DNA of 64,000 nt from Megalopta genalis (lineage: Eukaryota > Arthropoda > Insecta > Hymenoptera > Halictidae), in assembly GCF_051020955.1 (NCBI RefSeq), contig NC_135027.1, positions 310,001 through 374,000 on the forward strand, given 5' to 3'. Below the pieces are notes generated by a model that worked only from the letters and a program-made list of their open reading frames with translations, searched no databases and was not told the origin of the DNA. A program made the translations under genes and the position numbers. This document shows positions 37,501-49,086 of the stretch, in pieces (the stretch's first letter is position 1; each line of letters begins with the position of its first letter).

Positions 37501-38009
37501 CCTAAAATTAAGATAAGTCATCCAAGAATTTCCGTGCTTAATTCTTAGTTAAACAAGCACAATGCTATAGTTAGTCTGCTGCCTTTTAACACCCGAGAAA
37601 TATAGTTCAAATGTTATTTCAGTTTTTTAAAATGGCCCAAAGTGGTACCACCGGCGTACAACAGATAGTTTTTGCATGGCACCAGCGTGGTGCCACCGGA
37701 CGGCATAGTGTTAAATTTGCGCTATCTATTTTTGCAATATTATCATCTCGCGCGCTACACGCGCGCGAAATTTCACAGCGGTCGTTAGAAACTCCCGGCG
37801 TTTAAATAAGACGCAACATGAATTAAGGAAAAGCGTGCAAAAATCGCGGAAATTCTCTAAAAAAAAATTGTGGCGACCACAGTGAAACGAGAATCGAAGA
37901 GATCCGCCGACCGGATGCTTGCATTATGAAACGGCGTTGCAGAGGGTTGAGGATTAAATCACACAACAATCCTGTTAATTGTTAGATTGCACTCTGCACT
38001 CGATCGAAC

Positions 38010-38186
38010 CTTGACTTGACCGTCTCGCGGAGGGGTAATGCGGAACTGCTTCCGCTGTTTTTCCGGCTCCTTGTACGACTCGAAAAATTTGAATTTGTTC
38101 GATATGTCCGAGGTCTCGACCTGGACCTCCTCGGTGGTGTCCGAGCTGCGTACCACGTCGTCCGAGACTTGACGACCCATGAACGC
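38010..38186 (-). CDS. LIM gene, coding exon 15 (VVRSSD module)
   Basis: 59 codons, phase 0-0. It reads AFMGRQVSDDVVRSSDTTEE, later SDISNKFKFFESY, and KQFRITPPRDGQVK. The acceptor (GCGAACAAG) and donor (GTTCGA) are both weak. They were chosen because the frame is closed by a stop a little upstream of the acceptor and because the module matches exon 16. The VVRSSD...F-x-F-F-E...ITPP order parallels VVRAED...F-R-Q-M-E...FTPP in exon 16. Confidence 0.78.
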
Positions 38187-38334
38187 CTTGTTCGCACAGG
38201 TATCAAACGATTAACCATTCGCAAAAAAACTGCACCTCCGTTGAACATTGCGAACAATCGTTCGTAGAAACTGTTCAACTATTAGCTTGGTACTAAAAAA
38301 CAAAAATCGAGGAAAACAGAAGCGAAAGACTTAC

Positions 38335-38456
38335 GTCTCTGGCGCGACGGGGCGTGTCTGAGGGTGTCTTCGGGTTCACCGGGGTCACGGGCCTTCCGGT
38401 TTTCGCTGCCGAGGCGTCCAGCTCCAGGAACAAGGATCTAGACTTCCTGCTGATGC
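38335..38456 (-). CDS. LIM gene, coding exon 14
   Basis: 122 nt, phase 1 in and 0 out, with acceptor TTTCGCAG and donor GTAAGT. It reads ISRKSRSLFLELDASAAK, then TGRPVTPVNPKTPSDTPRRA. The many S/T-P and R-x-x-S/T sites are likely phosphorylation targets; this is inference from sequence only. Confidence 0.87.
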
Positions 38457-39461
38457 CTGCGAAACAAGGGTTTCGTTAGTTATTAATTAGGAGTAAGAAT
38501 TAATCGCTGAATCGGCGAGGTCTGGTCAAACTTGCACTACGAGCTCGGTTGAATTGCATGTTAACTTTATCTTAACGCTTTTTAGCAATGATGTACCTTG
38601 AGAAAATGACGGTTTCTTAATATTTTTAAGACATAACAGTCTTATTTCTAGATCGATGTTCCTTCTTTAATTTTCTAATTATCGGGGGTTTTACAATATT
38701 TTTATCATTTCTTCGCGAAACTCTGTACTCCAGAGTCTTCGCGACCTTCGAAAGTGTCACGGAAATTCCTCCGGGTCGAACCTCGGTAATTTCGAGTGCC
38801 GTTACACGCTTCGGGGCGAACCCTCCCGAAAATTCCGGGTTTGTGACACGCCGCGGCTAACGAGGAGGACGGAGACGAAAGTTGATCTTAATCTCGGAAA
38901 TAGCCTTATCGTCACGTCCGCGTCGTGAACGTTATCGACGGAGAGCCCACGCGCGCGTTCCATCGCGATGAAACAGAAAGTACGAAGAGCTCGATGAAAT
39001 AAGGAATACTGCCAAACGACGTCTTCGCTCGAAACTCGCAACTGTCTCTGTATGAAAGAGAATTATGTTTACAGGATCGCGTGGCGAAATGTAGCACCTC
39101 TGCGTCACTATGACTGGATCAATGGGGGCCGGTGCGAGCGCAGGTTGGCCGTCACTGCGCCCTGTCTATTTCAAGACCCCGAACAAACGTCCCCGAATAC
39201 ACGCCGGATCGATAGATCAATCCGAGAGACTCTTGGCGTTCGGTTCGACGCAGCAGCCGCCATCAAACTGGCTAAATAATCGCCGGCTTTAGATCCCCTT
39301 TCCGTTTCTGCGACGTCTCCATCGCGCCGCAAATTCGACCACGCTCCTCGCGTACGTACATTGTAGCAAGTTCTGTGATCGCGTGAATAATCGTCGATGC
39401 GCCGGCGAATCCGTGCTGGTTAATTAGATGGAATAGCAATCTAAATATAAGCGGCACGCAC

Positions 39462-39678
39462 CTGCCGCGATCACTTCCTCGTCGGCCTTCTCCGGTTTCG
39501 GTTTGTTGTCCGTCTCGTCGTCGGAGCCGGCGATCAGCTCGCCCCTCTCGAAACGTTCTTTGATGGAACGCGCGTGGGCGGAGGAGTTCTGCAGCTCCTC
39601 GGCCGGGTTGATCTTCGTGACACGGTCGCTTCCGGCCACCGCTTGCTGGTACATCTCCTTCATTTTACCCTGCTTGCC
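39462..39678 (-). CDS. LIM gene, coding exon 13
   Basis: 217 nt, phase 0 in and 1 out, with acceptor TCTGTCGCAG and donor GTGCGT. It reads GKQGKMKEMYQQAVAGSD, then INPAEELQNSSAHARSIKER and FERGELIAGSDDETD. SIKERFERGE is one of several short helix motifs of the form K-x-(R)-F-E in this protein. The Lys/Glu-rich end is probably disordered. Confidence 0.9.
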
Positions 39679-40696
39679 CTGCGACAGAGATCGAACTTCT
39701 TTTATACCGAAAGTAACCGCAAACACAAAGCCGGCGACGCAAGACCGACTTCTTTGAGACGCGCCGGAAAATGTCTGTGCTCGGAACATGTCCAGAAGAC
39801 GTCTAAGATCGTCGTTCGAACGAATTCTATTTCGCCGAGATACGTATAAAAATGTCGACGACAGAGATTCGTAGTATTTGAAGTGTATAAAAAGATGTTC
39901 GAAGCGGAAAAGCAGCCTGAAAATGACTGAGACGATGATCGTCGTTTGAATAAATTCTGGCTCTGTGAGACGCGGCCTGGAAAAAAGCGGCCTGAGAATG
40001 GCTAAGATGGACCCCTGAATAAATTTGACTCCTTCGAGACACGTCTGAAAATGCTTATCGTCGAAAATCGCCGTAAAAATGACCGGCACGATCGTCCGAA
40101 TGAATTTTCACGCATGAAAAATATCGAAACTTTGACGGCAGCTTGCGAGACAGGTGAACGGGATCGGTTAAGAAAAGCATTTGAATGCGAAGCACGTGAA
40201 AATTTGTCCGAGAGGAACCGCGACGTTTCACTCGTCGCTTCTCGGTGGGACATTGAAAATTACAGCTGCTAAGTTATGAAACCGGACTGAAGGTGTTTCG
40301 CCGGTGTGCTTAAAAGCGGCCGGCTGTTCCTCGGCTTCTGGGCGGTCGCCTAACTCCGGTCGGCCGACAAAGCGGTGTTCCCGGCTCGAACGGGCCGCAA
40401 ACGAATTAAAACGAGGCGAGCAGGCTTCCTTTAATCATTCGAGTAAAAAAGCAAATTGTTCGCCGGCGATCGTCCGTCGTTTCACCGCGTTTCAGCGCGC
40501 ACGAGAGACTGCTTGCGCTACATTTTCCTCCCGGGAAGTTTTTCTGCGTCTACGTCTAATGGGCACGATGTCATTAGCCCGGACTACTTCGCGACTTTGC
40601 CCGCGAGTACACGCCGGCGAACGCCTCTTCTTCTTTATCAGTGAAAGAAGAGTAATCGACTTGTGTTTTCGTTTAACGAGCGGATCGATGATTTAC

Positions 40697-40872
40697 CATG
40701 AACAGCCGCGAACGGATGCCCGCGATCTCCTCTTTCCTGGCCTCCCTCTGCACCTTGCGTCTGCCCTGCTGGCTGGTCGTCTCCCAGCGATTCTTTATGT
40801 CGTCCATTTTCGTGAAACTGATCGGCCGCTCCCGGGTCGCCCGTTTCGCCTTCACGATCTCCGTCTCGGTCT
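40697..40872 (-). CDS. LIM gene, coding exon 12 (basic, helical)
   Basis: 176 nt, phase 1 in and 0 out, with acceptor GTGTTCGCAG and donor GTAAAT. It contains RPISFTKMDDIKNRWE, then a Q/R/K/E-rich stretch KVQREARKEEIAGIRSRLFM. The pattern suggests a charged helix. The FTKMDDIKNRWE part fits the actin-binding-like segments of such scaffolds, but this is inference. Confidence 0.88.
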
Positions 40873-43060
40873 CTGCGAACACGGAGGCACACGCACACGC
40901 TCAGAGAGAAACTTTCGAAGCTCCCGGCTCGGTAAGTCGCGAGGAAAGCTCCCCGAGGCGAAACGTTTCAGGGACTTTCGGGTTCGAGGGATGCGGAGCT
41001 ACCGCCATTTGCGTCCAACTTTTGCTACACGTCCCCCCCTCCCCCTCAGCAGCATCAAGTTTGCTCGGGAATTTAGGGGTGGGTTAACCTCTTGCCTCGT
41101 GATCCTGCATCCGTTGCATTTGATCGCGAAATGATTGCGACAATGCCTCGCGAAAATACGATGACTCGCGTGTATACTCGGGCAGCTTTCAGAACGGAAT
41201 AACATTCTTAGAAGTGCACGAAATCGCTTCCATTCTTTCCTTTTTTCTATTTTTTTGTTTTCTTTTTTGTTTCGAGACGTTCGAGAGATTAGCTTACTAA
41301 GCAATGTCCTATAATATTTTTGTTTTATAATTACGACTGGTTGATATTCGCGTTGTTATTGTCACGGTTAGACATCATTTTTTAACACGGTTTCATTCGA
41401 ATCAATTTCATCATTTTGAATACAATTTTTTAACCATTGTTGAGTAGACTAATTCTTCTACCGGCGAAAAAAGATTCGAGTCATTTCTGGTCGATGATCG
41501 TGGCAATGTAATAAGGCGATATTAAATTCATCGACTTTTTTGCTCGTGGCCCAGTTTCATCATTCTAATAATATTAGACAGGATAACGAAAAAAGTAGGA
41601 AGAGAAGAATTCTGGATAGCAATATACAGTGATTCGCATTAATATTCGGACACCCATGAAAACAGGATAACTTTTTTCGTATTGGACGAATCAATTTGAA
41701 TTCTTTTTCGACGATAGAGGGACTAGCCTACTGGACAATGGTTAAACAATTGTGTGATCGTTGATTCGAATAAAACTGTGTTAGAAAATGACGTGTCATA
41801 ACGAATATCGACCAATCGTAATTATAAAAGAAAAACTGTACAAACGTTGCTTAGCAAGCTAATCTCTCCAACGTTTCGAAAGAAATAGAAGCGATTTCGT
41901 CCACTATTAAGTCCACTTCTTGACTTATACGAGTCATTGTATATTGCACTATTTTTCTCTTGCTGCAACTTTCTCTCGTTATCCCGTCCAATATTATTAG
42001 AATTATGAAACTGGAGCACGACCAAAAAATTCGATAACATCAATATCGCCGCATTGCACTGCCGCAATCGTTGACCGGAATCTGCACAAGTTGCATTAGG
42101 CAAGAAACGCATTAGAAAGAGTATGCATTATCGAAACACCATGAATCGAATATAAAAATACATAGAATAGGATCGAGCGAATCTGAATGCGAAGATAAAG
42201 CTCGAGCGGATCGTTCCAGGCGGATACCCGAATAAAATTAATGAATCCCCTGTTGGCCAGGTGTCGTTATCTCTCGTCAAGTAAAAAGACAACAGAATTA
42301 GCCGTAATTAAAATCGTTACTGCGAACGGTGGGCACTCCGGAGCGCCGCTTTCAGTCGGTCGAACCTTTTTCCTCGGGTTGCAGCTTGTAAACGAAGAGG
42401 AAGAGATCTCCTCGCGGCGGGCAAAAAATCCCTCTCCCAAGGAAATGTCCGAACAAAAGGAAGAGAAAGGGCTCGCGGGAGAATGCCGACGGGGGGAAGG
42501 AAAGGGGGAGAGTGAGAGGCGGGAGAGACTATCAGCGGAACGAAGAAGCCCGCGATTTGTACCAAGGGGTGGTTCCGGTCTAGAACTTTAAAAAGGTTGA
42601 TGTTTTTTTTCGTTCGTTCTTCAGTTTCCGCAACGCTTCAAGAACATGCTGATAAGAGGAAATTTTAATATTCTAATAATTGACTGGCGGAGCAAATATC
42701 TCGAAGATTAATCGATCAATTTCACGTGAACTCGGATTTTAAATTAAAGAATATACTTTTCCTACAATATCTCGAGCTTTTTTAACGAACGTGGAATCGT
42801 GGAAAATTGATTAAAAATCTGATGTTTGACCTTAGAAAGAAAGTGATTGAGAAAAAGAAGCTAAATGTCCAGCTGTCCAAAGAGAATTTTGAATATTTAA
42901 GAAAAATGTTATATAATTTCCTGTGTGCTCGAGAGATACATAATAAAATGTCGAAAACCCTTGTCGCCTCATTTAACTTCGTTCCAAAGAGATCCTAGAA
43001 ATGACCTTCTTTTTGGCCTACCAGACCGGAACCTCCCCTTAAATGTTTGCCGGTGCTCAC
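40873..43060. other. Intron 11 (2.2 kb)
   Basis: It contains the paired inverted segments at 41271-42110, probably an old mariner-like insertion, and a CpG-rich stretch at 42.3-42.6 kb. No coding exon seen. Confidence 0.75.
41271..42110. mobile_element. Paired inverted segments, probable mariner-like remnant
   Basis: Segments A (41275-41465) and B (41480-41640) recur in the other orientation at 41690-41885 (A) and 41920-42080 (B). A shared landmark is GAGATTAGCTTACTAAGCAA. Between them lies GTGATTCGCATTAATATTCG, a sequence of the kind found at mariner ends. The copies differ at many positions, so the element is old. Confidence 0.6.
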
Positions 43061-43170
43061 CCTCTGTCTCCTCGAGCTCCTCTTCCTCCTCGCTCTCGCT
43101 CGACTCCTCGTAGGGGATCCCGTTCAGGGACTCGTCCGCCACCCCGATATCCATGCCCTTCGCCTGGAAT
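43061..43170 (-). CDS. LIM gene, coding exon 11 (acidic)
   Basis: 110 nt, phase 2 in and 1 out, with acceptor TTTTTGTGCAG and donor GTGAGC. It reads FQAKGMDIGVADESLNGIPY followed by a run made almost only of Glu and Ser. It is probably disordered and negatively charged. Confidence 0.88.
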
Positions 43171-43799
43171 CTGCACAAAAACACGCGCAATGTAGACACG
43201 AACATTTCCGCGGATTTCCAATCGGCGATCGCGCGCGACGCGTCCGCGGACTGCGCCGGGAAACCGCTGATCGCGCGAACAACGCATCTGTCGCAACACC
43301 GCGAGGACCGCGTTTTTTCCCCGTAAGCTCGTTCTATATTAGCCAGGCTTCGCTTGCACATTTTCAAGTGACAATGCAACTTCGTACACCGTCGCGTTGC
43401 ATCGCGTTGCACCGCCGCCGCGGCGGCACGGTGCAACGCGGCGCATAGCAGCACAATTGTACCAGTGTCGCTTCTTGCCGCTCGCCTCGGTTAATGCGTG
43501 CAGCGAAACGCTGGAATGCAATTTGCGACCGGGCCATGTTATTACGATGTTAGTGAGCGGGATGAGACACTGTAAATTGTGCACCAGATGCACCGAGGGG
43601 GGAACTATTTTTGTGGGTGCTGGTGCACTGAATCGGTGCTGCGATAACATTCTTGTCCGGGGGCGTTGTTTTTGGATATTGTCGGCTTGGAACGATCTCT
43701 ATGTAAATCTGAGATTGATGATGTTTTTTGTACACTGTTCCTAGTTGCATCTATAGATGCATTTCGATGTTTTTGGTTGCCAGAAAATGGAGGAATTAA

Positions 43800-43960
43800 A
43801 CCCTGAACCCTTCACTGCTAACAATTACTCATTGAAATATACTGTAATTTATAAAGGTAACAATGAGATATTTATTCTGATTTTTCACGAACGTTACGCA
43901 AGTGAGACATGTATTGAATAAATAACTCAAATACGTATTTTGCAATCTGAATAATTGTAA
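43800..43960. mobile_element. Remnant of family T1, reverse orientation
   Basis: AATTTATAAAGGTAACAATG and TATTTATTCTGATTTTTC match the complement of the 23.4 kb copy. Ends are eroded. Confidence 0.55.
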
Positions 43961-44571
43961 ATTAAAAAATGAAGGACCTGTCGTTATACGATGACTTATA
44001 TAATAACTTCTGGATCTGCTTATGGCAGAAATTTATATATTATTATTATTATTATTTATAATATTTAAGGATTGATATTAAGAGCTATGAATTTTTTATC
44101 AGAAACAATGCTTTGGATTCTGCTAATTATATTCTCAATAATTCTGCTAACCAAAAACTGAAGCAAATAAATAGCTAAAAAATTAGCAGCCTCGATCAGA
44201 GAAGGTATTAGGAGCTTCGCGAGTTAACAACATTCGAGAACCTGTGGCAAAGAGTGCAGCAATCTCTAAAACTGTTCAGGCCAGATGGGAACAATTGGCG
44301 ATCGAAGGGAATAATCGCGGATCAAAGGTAGCAATCGGCGATCGGGACGGTGCCAATAAAATCGTAGGCAGGCCATAAGAGTGGCCGTTGTGCCGATCTC
44401 GTGGAAACGAATCTGTGTCATGGCTGGCACGAGAACCATCTCGACGGCCCACGGGGCCGAGTCGTATAAGGCCGTGGAACGAGCGGAGAGAGTGCGCGAT
44501 TATATCGATCGGGTCGGGCTCGAATCATCCTGAATCCCTCGATCGGTCTCTAGTCTCTGGTCTCCACTCAC

Positions 44572-44734
44572 TTGGCGAGCTTGCTGAGGATGCTCGGCGA
44601 CCTCTTCACGGCTACCTGGGACGGCGACCTCTCGATCTCGTTCGCCTCTGTGCCAGCCTTTTCGAACACCTTGAACCGGGACTTCACGTTCAGGCTCGAC
44701 AGCTCCTCGAGACCCAGGTCCGGTTTGTCGGAGG
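44572..44734 (-). CDS. LIM gene, coding exon 10
   Basis: 163 nt, phase 1 in and 2 out, with acceptor CGTTCCAG and donor GTGAGT. It reads SDKPDLGLEELSSLNVKSRF, then KVFEKAG and later VKRSPSILSKLA. It completes the VIRASDK module begun in exon 9; the NVKSRFKVFE part is a likely short amphipathic helix. Confidence 0.9.
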
Positions 44735-45119
44735 CTGGAACGCAGATTGGAGAACGTTTTCATTAACGCGTTAATCACCGTTCACGCCGCCACGGCGCCG
44801 CACTAATCGCGACCGGTGGGGAGCCACCGCGGATTTCATCCGCGGATGCACCAACGCCGGCTTGCTACGCGGTTATTATTTCCGCGGATTCTCTGGGAAA
44901 CGCGCGCCGAAACACAAGCCGGCGCATCTGGCGGTGTTAAATAGACGGCTTGGAATCGTAGTGGTGCAAATCGCATTTTCGAAAATTCTGACGCGCGTCT
45001 TGGTATAATGATAAGAACGATTTATTTACGATTTATTCGTGTATGTGGGTGAAAGAAACTTTTGTTGCGAAAAAAAAGGTAGAACGAGAGATTTTTTGTA
45101 ACTGTCGCAGAAGTGCCTA

Positions 45120-45370
45120 TTAGAAGTGCTATTAGAAATAAAAAGTATCATATAAGAATATGAAATATAAGAAATATAAAATATATAAATAGAAATATAT
45201 AATAGAAATAGAAATAAAAAATATCGTATAAAAATATAAAATATAAGAAATATAAAATATATGATAGAAATAGAAATAAAAAATATCATATGAAAATATA
45301 AAATATAAGAAATATAGAATATATAATAGAAATAGAAATAAAAAATATCATACGAAAATATAAAATATAT
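45120..45370. repeat. AT-rich tandem array
   Basis: Units of about 60-65 bp with AAAAATATCATATGAAAATA and ATATAATAGAAATAG repeat about four times. Confidence 0.85.
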
Positions 45371-45557
45371 AATACAATACAAAAGTAAGAAGAAAAAGTA
45401 AGAGAGAACCACTAATATAATAATAATAATAATGAATATATAGTAGATATAGTAAATCTGTATACATAGTAAAGAAAAATAAAATAAAGCAAGAGATTGT
45501 CAAACGTGCAAGTAGATAGAAAAAGGGTGAAAAATTAGGCTCGTAAAGTGTAATCTG

Positions 45558-45740
45558 TGCATGCCAAAATGTTAAAAAAACAAGCGAAACAAATTCCAAA
45601 GTCGCTACGAACTAACTCAACACCGAATTACCTTAACAATAAATTTGATCAGTGAACAACGCACATGTTAGTAAGCAATAACGCTGCCCGTTCCTCGCGA
45701 TGAGGAAAATGTGATTTGCATCGCTATGATTCTAACCCGC
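45558..45740. repeat. Dispersed repeat shared with 8985-9130
   Basis: Begins CATGCCAAAATGTTAAA and has AACTCAAC, AATAAATTTGATC and GATTCTAACCCGCTCGAAT segments in the same order. Confidence 0.5.
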
Positions 45741-46542
45741 TCGAATAGCCTGGCTGTTAGACGTAATTAGAAAGTAGACTGCAGATTTCGGACGGTAATT
45801 GCATCCCCGATCTTCTGACGAAAGTTCAGTTGCCGCGTCGAAGGATCCGCAATCTACCTTCGGCACACTACGACGGCACACACATTTTCAAACATCGACA
45901 GCTGCGATCAATTCGCTAAATTTTTAGAACATCGAGTGCTTCGACCCTTCGGCGAACAATCGCGACTCCAAATAGACTGATTCTCCGTCAACAGCGAATC
46001 AGCCGAACGAACATCAAACGAATCCGAGTCTCGGAATCGACACCGGACGTTCCCCAAAGGGCCGAATCGTTTCCCGAGGATGCACGTGAGCGATTTAGTC
46101 GCGTGGATCGACAGGATCACGAATAGCTCTCATCGATCTCGTTTAGCCGTTCATGCCGGCCAGCCCATTTTCTTGCGATTCTTCACGGAAGAATGATTCA
46201 CGCGCCGATTTTTCTGCCGGGCCGTCCAAGGCCGCTTCTCCCACCGTAAATCACTCGGAACGCGAGATGGGCTGACTGTTATCATGCTGCAGCAGTAATT
46301 CTTGACCGTTTTAACGGCTCGTTAAAGAGCGATTATCGCGGCCTAGGGGAGGAGAGAGCGGCGCACACAGAACACTGGAAGAGATGGCGGGACGAATCGA
46401 AAGAAATTAACGAGTCGTTAGGGAGGCGAACGCGCGCCGGTGAATGGTATTAGAACTCCGCACTCGGCAAACGGTTAGGCGAGTTAGGCTAGGTCTGGGT
46501 CTCTGCACGATCCAGGGGCCTCACACTTCAGTCAGACTTTAC

Positions 46543-46614
46543 CTCTGATTACGTCGGGCGGCAGCTCTTTCGGCTCGTTCTCCCTAATGATCAGCTCCGG
46601 CTTTCGAGGTCGCA
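46543..46614 (-). CDS. LIM gene, coding exon 9
   Basis: 72 nt, phase 1-1, with donor GTAAAG. It reads RPRKPELIIRENEPKELP, then PDVIR. The acceptor ACTCCGTAG was picked because it alone joins exons 8 and 10 in frame. The sequence upstream of it is a GA-rich tract on the coding strand instead of the usual pyrimidines. Exon 8 joined straight to exon 10 would also stay in frame. With exon 10 it forms the module VIRASDK. Confidence 0.85.
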
Positions 46615-46651
46615 CTACGGAGTTCATAAGACATCTCTTTGTCGCATTAAC

Positions 46652-46659
46652 GATCTCTT

Positions 46660-46702
<43 letters not shown>

Positions 46703-46745
46703 TTCTCTCTCTTTCCCTCTCTCTCTTTTTCTCTTTCTCTCTCGC
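46652..46745. repeat. (CT)n microsatellite upstream of exon 9
   Basis: CT run with short T and C interruptions. On the coding (minus) strand it reads as GA-rich, 38 bases upstream of the exon 9 acceptor. Confidence 0.95.
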
Positions 46746-47261
46746 TCGCCCGAGCTCACAGTATTCGCGTGTAATTACTGAACCGGCGGTCTCGCGGACG
46801 TCGGAAGAACGTTAGAGGGGGGAGGGGTAGTAATTTCTGGCGAGCACAACAAAGGGGGACAATGACGGGCCCCGACGTGGAATATGCGAGAGGTTATTCC
46901 AGCCGGTCGCTCGAACAGGCAATAGAATTTCCTCTGTCCGGGAATGGGCTCTTCCATTATCGGCCACGATAATAAGCGTCCCGTTTTTACGCGAGACTCT
47001 GATTCCAAATGGTCTAATCGGCCGGCGAGCTTCGTCGCGGACCAGATAAATTAATACCCATGCGAACGCTTGCATTCTTCCTTCGGATGTCTCATCGTCT
47101 GCAGAAATGCGCTGAGACTGTTCACCGAGATATTCGATCCTATTTAATGTACACCAACACGTTTCTTCTAATACAACGACTCTACGTGTTCTCGTATGTA
47201 TAGTGAACTATGAATAAATAACTTTATGAATCATTTAACCTTTTGTTTGTAGTTGTGAGTG

Positions 47262-47415
47262 TGTAATAAAATAAAAATAATGTAATATAATAATATAATA
47301 GTAATAATAACATAATAATAATATAATTGAATATAATAAATGCAATATAATAAAAATAAATAAAATATAATGATATGGTTGCATTATATATAAATAATAA
47401 TAATATAATAATATT
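47262..47415. repeat. AT-rich low-complexity block
   Basis: Repeated AATATAATAATA-like sequence. Confidence 0.8.
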
Positions 47416-47786
47416 TGGCAAGCTTGTCATAGATTGTTGTTATAATTATGCGTCTGCGCGACGACAAATTTGAAGTGGAGATAAACATTTACAAACAATA
47501 TTCAAAGAGAGCTACTCGTTTTTAATGCAACAATTCTGTCGAACGCTCTTCGATGCATTTTGAAATTTAAGTGCATCGAACTCATAAAAGGTCTTTCTTG
47601 AAAAATTAACATTAATTTACACGTTAATGTTTACAACATCGTTCTACGCAAAGATCATCTGCAGAACACTTACGATTAACTACAACAAAATTATTTGCGC
47701 AACAGTGATGTGCATAATTCCAGACTCGGAGTGACTTTCACACTTTTTACGATATTTAAGCAAATACTTAAGGAAACATCGTATTT

Positions 47787-47830
47787 GTATATTTCTATAT
47801 TAGAAATAATAGAAAATAGAAATATACAAG
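47787..47830. repeat. Hairpin repeat shared with 54.2 kb
   Basis: TTGTATATTTCTAT pairs with ATAGAAATATACAA; nearly the same hairpin is at 54213-54256. Confidence 0.6.
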
Positions 47831-48851
47831 TATGGCATATTTTGTTACGTTTTCGTTTAGATTTCAGTAACAATGTACTCGACTAAGAATTGAGCATACT
47901 AATTAATACATCTCTAAAACAGATAAACCACTTTGTAACGACTGTAACGCTGAACTCAATAGAATGTTCAGTGTACAACAATATCAAAAAAGAAAAAGAA
48001 AAAATGTCCAATACCATCGAAGAATGTTTGGACAACTACAAACAAACAGCAAAAGTTGTGTCATACTTAGAAGAAACCAAATTGTTCAGCGAAATTGTAT
48101 AGTTACTTAAGAAGCCTAGATTAAGAAAATAATCTAACAATTTAATGCAAAAAACTATTTAATACATCACACTACATGTAACCCTACAATTGCTATCCCA
48201 CAAGTGTTTACTAATTGCTATTAAGCAAATACGACACTAAATAAATTAAATTAAAAAAAATAATAAAAAAAAGGTAACAATGTAAAAATTACTTCGAGTC
48301 TGTAATTACGTACATCGCTGCATGTATCAAGTCTGCATTTACAACTGAATAAAATGAAAATTCCTAAAGTATTTGCGAAAACGAGAGAGTCGATTAGACA
48401 TTAAACGATAGCTGTTCTAACTGAATCAGAAAAGATTTTCAAAGTTGACCAGCTCATTCCGTCTTCAAACGTTTCTGGCAAACAGAGAACGACGGAGAAA
48501 GGCTATTGGATCCACAAGATCTATGATCACCAGCTGGAATTGAGACGCGAGCGTTCCGCCGCGGGATAGAGCGGATAGCGAGCCGGATCGCGCCGGGCGT
48601 GAGTTTACGTTCGCGGCTGATTCAAAGCGGATCTAAAGAGGAACGAGGACGAGAGGATGGATCGCGAGGATCCGTGTTTCGAATCGCGGCGTGTCCGGCG
48701 GCGATATCAAAGGGGTCGGCGAGAGAGATTCGCGGATTAGACGCGGATGCTATTTTCAGAGGCGAGTTCCGCCTACGTGTGAGCTGCGCTAGAGCTAGCG
48801 TTGGCGCGCGCGCGCGCGCGTTTTGCTCGTTGCGTTTCGCGATCGACTTAC

Positions 48852-49086
48852 CGGGTTGCTCGGACTCTTCAACCGGTTTCGGTTGGAAGAGCTCCTTGAA
48901 GTGTGGCTTACAGTAGAGGATGGTCTCGTGGCTCTCGTAATTGTCCACGTTGAGCTGCTTGCTGCACTGCACGCACCGGAAGCAATTCTTGTGCCAGACC
49001 AGACCCTCCGCCTTCGTCTGCTCCATCTGGAAGACGACCTTGCCGCAGCTGCGACAGTTCGGGTTCGTGTCGCCATTTTGGCCCAC
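48852..49086 (-). CDS. LIM gene, coding exon 8: first LIM domain
   Basis: 78 codons plus one base, phase 0 in and 1 out, with acceptor GCCGACAG and donor GTAAGT. It encodes one whole LIM domain: C-x2-C, 17 residues, H-x2-C, x2, C-x2-C, 17 residues, C-x2-H. Landmarks are CRSCGK, HKNCFRCVQC and LYCKPHFKELF. All eight zinc ligands are present. LIM domains are double zinc fingers that bind protein partners, often in actin structures. A short acidic tail (VEESEQP) follows. Confidence 0.95.

Larger units (their letters stand above)
31219..38009. other. Intron 15 (6.8 kb)
   Basis: It holds a MITE (31265-31507), a 35-bp array (32017-32200), a TTAA-flanked element (33688-33938), a diverged 145-160 bp array (34290-35420), CpG-rich blocks at 32.3-33.4 kb and 35.4-36.1 kb, and AT-rich DNA at 37404-37500. 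Two possible alternative first exons are described separately. The stretch 36100-37400 shows nothing I recognise. Confidence 0.7.
43171..48851. other. Introns 10, 9 and 8 (around exons 9 and 10)
   Basis: The noncoding parts hold an inverted remnant of the TTAA element family (43800-43960), AT-rich tandem DNA (45120-45370, 47262-47415), a dispersed repeat (45558-45740), a CT microsatellite (46652-46745) and a small hairpin (47787-47830). The rest shows nothing recognisable. Confidence 0.7.

Noticed and set aside
40304..41134. 276-codon plus-strand frame
   Set aside because: It is the antisense shadow of exon 12 and flanking GC-rich intron; product has no recognisable feature.
45026..45599. 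Hydrophobic Phe/Ile/Tyr-rich minus-strand frames
   Set aside because: Translation of an AT-rich tandem array.
47890..48102. 70-codon plus-strand frame with plausible composition
   Set aside because: Lies in AT-rich intron DNA next to a dispersed hairpin repeat; too short and without a domain.
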